This document shows positions 55,425-64,000 of a stretch of DNA of 64,000 nucleotides, piece by piece (the first letter of the stretch is position 1; each line of letters opens with the position of its first letter). The translations under genes and the position numbers were made by a program. Below the pieces are notes generated by a model, which saw only the letters and a program-made list of their open reading frames with translations, was not told the origin of the DNA and made no database searches. This DNA comes from Floccularia luteovirens (taxonomy: Eukaryota; Basidiomycota; Agaricomycetes; Agaricales; Squamanitaceae): positions 2,480,001 to 2,544,000 of the forward strand of contig VSJF01000003.1 in assembly GCA_009739215.1 (NCBI GenBank), in the 5' to 3' direction.

Positions 55425-57748
55425 TAGGAAAGACCCTAACAAGTGGATAACCACCCCGGGGGTTAGGATTTCATTCTCTTAATTAAGGTTCTTCGGAGAC
55501 GTAAATGGGGTGATGTCTGGTGGCTATAGAGAAAGAGGACCTCGTTGTTCATACTGTACCACTCATACCACAAACACCGCTTGAGTGCTTGGATCCGCAG
55601 CCAATTGTCCAATTGTCCAAGTGTTATGGACCTGGTTTGATGGCATTTGATCGAACATTTACGACTCGGCAAAATGGCTTCCAACTCTTTTTCTTTTAGG
55701 GGTTGGTGAATCACATTATACTTAGTCAAAAAATTGTTTGTTGATCATAGGACATGCATACCATATAGGTCGATCGATCCTTATTTCCATAGAAGGTTTG
55801 TCTCTGTATGCATAAATGGAATGCACAAGATGTTTCTGTGATGGGTGAAATTTAGAATGTCTATTCAGAACTTCATTTTTGAATAAGAACAAGAAATATG
55901 CGCACCAAACTCTAGGGACATGAAGAAAGTTAATTTGACTTCCAAGACCACTTGTCATTGTGGCATCTCCCCAAAGTTATTCGCTTCGAAGCTAATAATA
56001 TTGGTATGTTATATTGTGGTAGGGATTTCCTCATGCCATTACGGCCATATGTCGGCGCTTGAAAAGGTTGGGTTTGCACTCGGCCATCATGTCACAATGG
56101 GGGCAAGGCTTCCAGATTCCTATGCAATCTGGCTTTAATCTTCAATTTGAACAACAACAACCTCAGAAAAATTCCCAGTTTCTACAGCCACAACCATCCC
56201 AACTGTCCGGGTTTGCACCAAATGGCTTCACACCTCAGCCAACAGGTTTTCCTACTCAACCTCAACCCCCCATAAACTTTCAACAAATTCCCCAACCAGG
56301 ATCCATTCAGGCCCAGCCTACGGAATTCATTGGTGATAATTCTGAACGGCTGTCCCGTCCACTACCTCCAGTTCCTTCCATCCCAATACCCCCGGTTCCA
56401 CCCCTCCTAACTCAATTCCAGTCACAAAATCAAGGAAGTGGTTTCCTAGGGGTTCAACAACAACCAAATCCTTTTCTTGGTACATTTCCCACACTTGGTG
56501 GATCTGGACTTTCCGCACAACCCACTGGTTTCGGGAGAATGACTGCACAGCCCACTGGTTTTGGGGGACAACCCGGAGTGGCTCAACTCATGCCACAAAT
56601 GACTGGCTTCGTTAACCCCAAATTACAAATTATGTCAAGTACCTTTATGCCTCTAAATGCTGGGGGTGCACCGCAGCTGCCCCTGCAGCAAAACTCCATC
56701 CAGCAGCATAACCAGGCCCAGGAGCGGGGCTCTGCAGGCCAGCAGATGCCCTGGACATTGTCCAAGGCAGAAAAAAAGAATTATGATACCATCTTCAGAT
56801 CTTGGGACGCACAGAATACTGGGTTTATAAATGGTACAATGGAAAATTTTGGACAAAGTGGCCTTCCAAAGGATGACCTTGCTCGTATATGGTAAGGTTC
56901 TAGCGTTCAATGAGGTATACGACACTGAGGGTTTCTCCAGGACCTTGGCTGATATCAATAATCGTGGAAAGTTGAACATTGCAGAATTTCATGTAGCTAT
57001 GGGTCTGATTTTTCGCAGTACGTATACATTATTTCTATGAAACTAGTATTCATCATACTACTAGGATTGAATGGCATGCCCATCCCGGATCAGCTACCGC
57101 AAGAACTTATTCCCCCTTCTGTTAGGGGACTTGACAGCTCAGTTAATTTCCTTAAAAATATATTAAAAAATGGAACTCGCTCCCGTTCTCAGCCAGATCT
57201 TTCGGGTATGAAGCACCAGTTGGCCAGCACCACACAAATGTTAGACCGTGCTGCTGAAGCTGATGCAACAAGAACTGCAGAGGATGAGGAATTAGATCGT
57301 GAAATGGATGACCTGAGATATAGGGTCAAAAGAGTTCAAGAAGACCTTGATTATGTGTCGCGAGGGCCTCGTACAAGTGCCAAAGATGAGGAAAGGAGAA
57401 AATTGGAACGCGAATTGTTATCACTCATGCACGAGCGAGTTCCAGAAGTTGAAAGGAAGATCAAGGCGCGTGATGAAAGGAAAGAACGAGAAAAAAGACA
57501 GTGGACAAGTGACCGTGACAGGGATGATCGTAGCTCTTATGGTGAGATAATCCTTATGAGTGATCACGTAACTCATCGATAACCTGTTCACCTCCACTAA
57601 AAGCACAAACTCGTACACCTAGTGTACCAAAGCCTAGTTCATCGCCTGCACCGAACAAAATTATGACCACAGAAGAACGGAAAGCATTCGTTAGGGCCGA
57701 AGTGCAACGTAGGATGCAAGCGCGTATGGTTGCTCTTGGTGTGTAAAT
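55425..57748 (+). repeat. Tandem duplication unit 1 (intersectin 5' part)
   Basis: Begins ATTAGGAAAGACC and ends inside a coding exon at CTTGGTGTGTAA, where the next unit begins directly (ATTAGGAAGACTCC). It contains the upstream region and the first part of the intersectin gene in the same orientation as the complete gene. Confidence 0.8.
56089..57745 (+). pseudogene. Truncated copy of the intersectin gene
   Basis: Starts with the same MSQWGQG and repeats the Gln/Pro-rich region with [PA]TGF motifs, but shorter. The single EH domain (LSKAEKKNYDTIFRSWDAQN, TGFINGT, then LPKDDLARIW across the intron to LADINNRGKLNIAEFHVAM) has lost two codons where the intact copy reads TTALEV. After LNGMPIPDQLPQELIPPS a deletion of roughly 190 bp removes a Ser-rich part. 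The coiled coil (MLDRAAEADATRTAEDEELD, then YRVKRVQEDLDYV) survives. A further deletion before GEIILMSDHVTHR shifts the frame to a stop at 57582. The rest, to 57745, is out of frame. No SH3 or RhoGEF part exists here. A short EH plus coiled-coil protein could still be made. Confidence 0.75.
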
Positions 57749-60330
57749 TAGGAAGACTCCAACAAGTGGATAACCACCCGGGAGTTGGGATTTCTTTGAT
57801 TTTCATTCTTCAATTAAGGACCTTCGGAGACGTAACTGGGTGATGTCCGGTGGCCATAGAGGAAGAGGACTTCGTTGTCCATATCACCCATATCACAAAC
57901 CTCGCTGGAGTCCCCAGATCCGTAGCCAACTGTCCAAGTGCTATGGACCTGATTTGATTGAACATGTAGGTACAACTCGGCAAAACGGCTCTCATACTCT
58001 TTTTTCTTGGGAATCGGTGCTTTAGTCAAAAAAATTATATAGATTTGTTGATCATAGGACATGCATACCGTAGGCTGATTGAATCTACATTTAAGTGGAA
58101 CACACAGGATATTTCTGTGATGGGTCAGAACCTCATTAATCAGTTCGAATTGAATGAATATAGAATTTTTAAAATAAGAAATTATTTTATTTTTGCCGAT
58201 GTTCCTCATGTTACGGCCATCTGTCGGCGCTTGAAAAGATTGGGTTTGCACTCGACCATCATCATGTCACAGTGGGGGCAAGGTCAACAGGGCTTCCAGA
58301 TTCCTATGCAAACTGGCTATAATCCTCAATTTCAACAGAACCCTCAATTCCAACAGCAGCAACAACCACCTCAGTTTCAGCAGCAAAATCCCCAGTTTCA
58401 ACAACCACAACAATTTCAGCAGACCGGGTTTGCACAAAATGGCATCGCACCTCAGCCAACAGGTTTCCCTGCTCAACCTCAACGACCCCAGGGCTTTCAA
58501 CAAGTTCCTCAGCAAGGATTCATACAGTCCCAGCCTACGGGATTTGTCGGTAGTAATTTCCAGCAACAATCCCGCCCACCACCACCTCCCGTACCCCCGG
58601 TTCCTTCCATCCCAACTCAATTCCAGTCACAGAATCAAGGAAGTGGTTTCCTAGGGGTTCAGCAGCAACCAAATCGCTTTCTCAGTCCATCTCCTGCACT
58701 TGGTGGACCTGGACTTGCCGCACAACCCACTGGTTTCGGGGGAATACCTGCAATGACCGCACAGCCCACTGGTTTTGGGGGACGACCTGGAATGGGTCAA
58801 CTCATGCCACAAATGACTGGCTTCGTTGACCCCAGGTTACAAATGATGTCAAGTACCTTTATGCCTCTAAATACTTCTGCGCCGTATACGGCTGGAGGCG
58901 CTCCGCAGCTTCCCCCGCAGCAAAATTTGCAAAACTCCATCCAGCAGCATAACCAGGCCCAGCGGGGCTCTGCTGGCCAGCAGATGCCCTGGTCACTGTC
59001 GAAGGCCGAGAAAAAGAATTATAATAACATCTTCAGATCTTGGGATGCACAGAATACTGGGTTTATAAATGGCACAACGGCCTTGGAAGTTTTTGGACAA
59101 AGTGGCCTTCCAAAGGACGACCTTGCTCGCATATGGTAAGATTCTAGCATTTAATGATGTATGCGACACTGACAGTTTTTCCAGGACTCTGGCTGATATC
59201 GATGATCGCGGAAAGTTGAACATTGCAGAATTTCATGTAGCTATGGGTCTGATTTTTCGCAGTACGTATACATTATTTCTATGAAACTAGTATTCATCAT
59301 ACTACTAGGATTGAATGGCATGCCCATCCCGGATCAGCTACCACAAGAACTTATTCCCCCTTCTGCTCGGGACCTTGACAGCTCAGTTGATCTCGTCAAA
59401 GACATTTTAAAACATGAAACTCGTTCCCGCTCTCCAGTGGACGGTCCTGTCTCACGATTAAAGAATAGATCATTCAATAGCTCATCATCATCACTTGAAT
59501 CTGGTCGCGACGCTACTATTTACAAGCATAGCGATTCGGAGCCACCTGGTGGATTCTACAAACCCCGTTCTCGACATGTAGATCGTGATGCTGTTAGGTC
59601 GCGGAATGACTCCGATAGCCCATCTGCAGATCTTTCAGATATGAAGCGCCAGTTAGCCAGTACTGCACAAATGTTAGATCGTGCTGCTGAAGCTGATGCA
59701 ACAAGAACTGCAGAGGATGAGGAGTTAGATCGTGAAATGGATGACCTAAGATATAGGGTCAAGAGAGTTCAGGAGGACCTTGATTATGTGTCGCGAGGGC
59801 CTCGTACAGGTGCCAAAGATGAGGAAAGGAGAAAATTGGAACGCGAATTGCTATCACTCATGCATGAGCGAGTCCCAGAAGTTGAAAGGAAGATTAAGGC
59901 GCGTGATGAAAGAAAAGAAAGGGAAAAAAGACAGTGGACACGCGACCGTGACAGGGCAAACGAACGCTTCGGAAGATATGATCCAAAGGAAGACTCATAT
60001 TCCCCAAGGCGGTTTGATGACCGTGACAGACCATATTCAAGAGGATATGATCGGGACGACAGAGACGACCGTGGCTCCTATGGCCGTGACCGCCTAGATT
60101 CCAGAAATGGCAGGAATGGTAGAGATAGTCCTTATGAGCGATCACGTAACTCACCAATATCCCGTTCACCTCCACCAAAAGTACAAACACCTACACCTAA
60201 TGTACGAAAGCCTAGTCCATCTAGTTCATCGCCTGCGCCGAACAAAAACATGACCCCAGAAGAGCGGCAAGCATTCGCTAGAGCCGAAGCACAACGTAGG
60301 ATCCAGGCGCGTATGGCTGCTCTTGGTGTA
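57749..60330 (+). repeat. Tandem duplication unit 2 (intersectin 5' part)
   Basis: Second unit of the head-to-tail duplication; its 3' end lies within the long exon of the intact gene. Several segments present here are deleted in unit 1, which explains the difference in length. Confidence 0.75.
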
Positions 60331-63300
60331 ACTGCACCCTCCTCTGGCAACCTTGACACTAGTGTCGAAGATAGACTCTTGCAAGAGAAGAAAGAAGCTG
60401 AAGAAAAAGCCAAAGCTGCGGAAAAGCAAGCAGAAGATAGAGAACGGTTGAGGAAGGAGCGATTGGAGAATGAGAAGGCGCTCAAGGAGGGTAGAAACAC
60501 TCCTGCACCTCCAACTCCAACACCTACTGTGAAAGCGTCTACACCAACTGCTCCTCCACCTGCCCCAACACCTCGGGCAGCACCTCCTGCGCCAAAACCT
60601 CGAGCCCCTGCGCCGCCGCCTCCACGTAAGGCACCAGCGATACGCCAGCAACCCGTAGCCCCGCCTCCCGCGCCTGCGCCTCCAGTTGTTCGAGCTGCTC
60701 CTACACCCCCTGCAGAGCCTGTTGTTGATCCTGAAGAAGAGAAGCTCCGTTTACGAGAAGAAGCTATTCGCAAACAGCGTGAAGAGCGTATGGCCAGACT
60801 GCGACAATTAGAGCTTGAGGAAGAGGAAGCAGCTAGGTTAGAAGAAGAGCGTATCAGGGCAAGAGAGCAGGCACTGAAAGCAAGAGCCAAAGCTCCTAGT
60901 CCACCACCTGCACCCCCAGTATCGGCACCCCCAGCACCTGCATCTGCTGCCTCTACCTCTTCCGAAAAATCTACCAATCCATTCAGTCGATTCTTGAAGG
61001 AAGGCGGACAACCCCCGGCACCAGCATCAGCTGCTGTTACGAGCCCTCCTGCTAGCAATGGCAGCACCAACCCTTGGTCTAGACCTCAAACCGCTCCTCC
61101 CCCTTCGAAGAGCCCGGTACCTGCTGCGGTGAAAACATCTTATCACACTGCGCCTTCTTCAGCTGTAGATGATGAATGGGGTGATGTCCGAGAAAAAGAG
61201 GACAATGACGAAAGCAGTGATGACGAAATGATGAGCTCACGAGCACATCGTGCTAATATTGCCCAGCAACTTTTTGGCAGTATTCTTCCACGGCCACAGT
61301 CTGCAGCTCCTGGTAGTGGCCCATCATCTCCAGCACCAAATGCTCCTGCTGCGCCACCGCCACCACCACCTCCAGCCCCTGCGCCATCTGCCCCTCCTAC
61401 GATCGCGGCGCCGCAAGCTAGCTCTTCTCCTGGAGATGTTAATGCTCTTATGCGCTCAATTCAAGGTGGTATGAAGCTACGGCCGGCAAAGACTATTGAC
61501 AAGAGTGCACCCCAGGTGTCGGGCAGAGTCGTTGGTGATGTTGCTCCACCTTCACATATAAGTTCTGTCCCCAAGCCACCCTCCCCTCATTCCAGCCCAC
61601 CACAGAATCACTTGGCATTACCAGAAACCCCTACAATGGCTGCTTCAAGCAGTTCCCGTTCAAGCAACAGACAGTCTGTAGACTGGGTTGCTAGTAGGGC
61701 TGCAGATGCTGGGGCTACGCAGATCGATCGTCTACCTTCTACTGCAGAAGATGATGAAGGAGACATCTATGAAACCCCCTCAGCCATTCCCGATATACAA
61801 GTCAATGCGGCCCCTTCGGAACCAATTTCAGATCTTATGGCTGATATTGACAAATCTATCCGTAAGTACTGTGCATATGTGTTACATTGAACCCTCAACA
61901 ACTATTTTCTTGTATAGAACACCGTGTCCGGTCCTTGTATGCGTTCGAAGGCGATGGTTCTGAAGATCTTTGTGAGTAAATTTAAACATGGTAATGCCAT
62001 TCGACCCCCGATTGAATTGCTTCTCAGCATTTGGAGAGAATCTCGTGCTTACTGCTCACCCTTCCAAGACTGGTGGAGATTGGTGGTATGGAACAACTCT
62101 CAGCAATGGAAAGTCTGGATTGTTCCCGAAGACCTATGTAGAAACATTCGTACCAAGTAAGAGATATCCGACTATTTTCTTATATCACTACTGAACATAT
62201 GGTCATTTTTCAGAGAAAGCTCATGCTCTTTACTCGTACACAGCTGCAAGTCACGACGAAATGTCCTTTGAAGAAGGCGACGAGATATCAATTGTAGACA
62301 ATTCTGGGGATGAGTGGTGGAAAGCAGAGAAGAATGGTGGAATTTTCATCATCCCGGCATCCTACTTGGAGGTTGTTGAGGGTTAGTGGCTTTATCCTTA
62401 TCCCTGAGTTCCCCAATTTACTTCGCTACGATAATAGGCTAAAGTCTGATTTCTTCTTTTATTTTTTTTTGCATGTACACCTTGAATAAACAATTTTTAC
62501 CACGGAATATACAAACAATTTATGAACTTATTAATCAGACGGAAAATCTTCGTCACAACATATAAGAGGTTCAACGTCTGCTTTAGTCCAATTACCTGAT
62601 CGATCAGCAGATATGCTATCTTCGAATACGCACGGTACGGTGCGAGCGGATCAAGATGATGATGCTTCCGCAGCAGGTTTTCATGGAGACGATATGGACA
62701 CGGAGTCTGACTCTGATTACCTTTCATTTGATGAAAGCGACGATGAAGAAACGACTGAAACGAAACAAGATAGAGAAGCTCGTGAACACGAACGTCAACT
62801 TGTGTTAGAAGCTGCAGGGCTTATCTTGAACCAAGACGTAAAGCCGCCGCCTAATCTTGTACGTGCAAGATCCAAGTCTCATAAGCGACGACCAGCCCCA
62901 GATGCTCCTAAAAGGGCATCGACTATTCTCGCTTCGTCGCAGCCGAATTCTCTTACAGAAGCGAAAGTGTTGCCCGATATTCCAGGCCAAGAAGATTCGC
63001 AAACACAACCACAGGCGGAGATTATTGACCACGCCAGGCAGTTGGACGATGCGTTCGCTAGATACGAGGCGTTCCGCAGTACACAAGCGAACTTGAATCG
63101 GTTGTCCGTGCTTTCAACTGACTCGGCTTCGACAGCCGCGAATATCAATACCAGCCCCCAATTGCCCCCGTCCACAACTTTAACTGCTACCCATGGCCTC
63201 CCAATGGCTCCCAGTCTTAGTCAGAGCCATAGCCATAGCCAGAGTCAATCCAAGGAAGGTGAAGGGCGGTATTCGTATTTCCTCAATCTCTTAGGCAGGA

Positions 63301-64000
63301 ATAAAACACCTGAAGGAGAGAAGAGAAGTACCTTGCAGATTTCAGCCCCCATAATCAGCCACAATGTGAGCGGCGCTTCAGGCTCAGAAGTCCCATCAAG
63401 AGAGGCAAGTCCGTTTGGTACTGTGAGTTTCGTTTCTACTGGGTTAGGTTTTATCAAAAGGCTAAGAGTTATGATGATTTATAGTCATGGGCGAGCTTGG
63501 TGGATAAAACTGCGTTGGAAGGTATACCAACAGGTGAAAGGCGACGTCAAGAGGTGAGTGGTATACTGTCAATTAAGAAACCGCCATTAACATTGAAATG
63601 GATATGACCAAAGGCTATATTCGAGTTGATAAATACTGAAGTGGCATATGTTCGAGATTTACAACTCATCGTCGAGGTATTAACTTTTACTTTTGAATGT
63701 CATTCTTTGATGTCAAATTCATTCTGTTTGTAAGGTCTTTTATTCCAGTTTACTTCCTGTCCTTTCCCAGAAGGAAGTCACAGTTGTCTTCGCCAATGTT
63801 GAAGACCTGTTGCTCACTAATACTGTACGTTACTCCTCATTATGGGAATATCAATATCACGCTTAATGATGCAATTTCATAGACATTCGTGAGCTCACTA
63901 GAGGAACGCCAAAAGGATTGTCGCCTTTATGTAGATCGCATCGGAGATATCTTACTCTCTCACATCCCTCATATGACTGTTTATATGGTTCGTTAGGTCA
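58264..64000 (+). CDS. CIN1: Intersectin-like endocytic scaffold (Cin1 type), 3' end outside window
   Basis: N-terminal Gln/Pro-rich region with repeated [PA]TGF motifs, followed by one EH domain (SLSKAEKKNYNNIFRSWDAQ to KLNIAEFHVAMGLIFR) spread over three exons. Then comes a coiled coil (DLRYRVKRVQEDLDYV...ELLSLMHERVPEVERKI) and an RD-rich segment. An RRIQARMAALGV helix may be an actin-binding WH2-like site. A second, Glu/Arg-rich coiled coil is followed by long Pro/Ala tracts. Two SH3 domains follow: ALYAF-type VRSLYAFEGDGSEDLSF ... WWYGTTLSNGKSGLFPKTYV (61917-62160), and AHALYSYTAASHDEMSFEEG ... WWKAEKNGGIFIIPASYLEV (62215-62384). A 62384-62537 intron leads to an acidic and Ser-rich part, and the start of a RhoGEF (DH) domain (AIFELINTEVAYVRDLQLIV) runs to the window edge. 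Cryptococcus Cin1 and animal intersectins share this order. It links endocytosis with Rho signalling. Confidence 0.88.

Noticed and set aside
60132..61070. 312-codon minus-strand ORF rich in Gly, Ala and Ser
   Set aside because: Antisense shadow of the Pro/Ala-rich exon of the intersectin gene.

Overview
The window looks like nuclear DNA of a mushroom-forming basidiomycete (Agaricomycetes, probably Agaricales). Genes are small and dense on both strands and are broken by many 45-60 bp GT-AG introns. The protein set is fungal: FunK1 kinase, WSC protein, an AA14-type polysaccharide monooxygenase, a Cin1-type intersectin and an intronless F-box protein. There is no bacterial-style operon, CRISPR array or recognisable transposon. 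All gene models were spliced by eye, so exon ends not given explicitly are approximate.

Layout. 1-5.3 kb: an OPA3-like protein (-), the NatC subunit Mak10/Naa35 (-) and mitochondrial tryptophanyl-tRNA synthetase (+). 6-9 kb: a small two-repeat protein and a secreted protein in long AT-rich spacers. 10-14.7 kb: a FunK1-type kinase and an unrecognised gene, both (-). 15.4-16.7 kb: an intron-containing tRNA-Met(CAU) and a secreted CAP/PR-1 protein. 17.5-24 kb: a small conserved-looking ORF, inositol polyphosphate multikinase, a probable RNase P RNA, Cdc73 and a short eIF4G. 24.7-26.6 kb: two convergent genes for tiny secreted peptides with the same exon structure and the same C-terminal C-x4-C-I ending. 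27-33 kb: carnitine acetyltransferase and a two-WSC-domain protein, both (-). 34.3-39.2 kb: a tandem duplication of an AA14-like LPMO gene; the first copy is broken by a 14-bp deletion over a splice acceptor. 39.4-44 kb: the mitochondrial GTP/GDP carrier Ggc1, a paralogue of the two-repeat protein and a long perfect hairpin. 44-49.5 kb: an unrecognised gene and mitochondrial gene-expression proteins (mS33, SUV3, uS7m). 49.7-54.5 kb: a divergent P450 and an F-box protein. 55.4-64 kb: a head-to-tail partial duplication of an intersectin gene; the truncated copy comes first and the full gene (EH, coiled coil, proline-rich, two SH3, RhoGEF) runs off the right edge.

Functionally most genes are housekeeping. 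Several serve mitochondria (OPA3-like, TrpRS, carnitine acetyltransferase, Ggc1, mS33, SUV3, uS7m). Others serve transcription and translation (Cdc73, eIF4G, RNase P RNA, tRNA-Met, NatC) or endocytosis and Rho signalling (intersectin). The accessory part is secreted: CAP protein, WSC protein, LPMO pair and small peptides. The items most likely to be new are the C-x4-C-I peptide pair, the two-repeat small-protein family, the hairpin at 43.6 kb and the clustered CGCCACAC sites near 51.5 kb.
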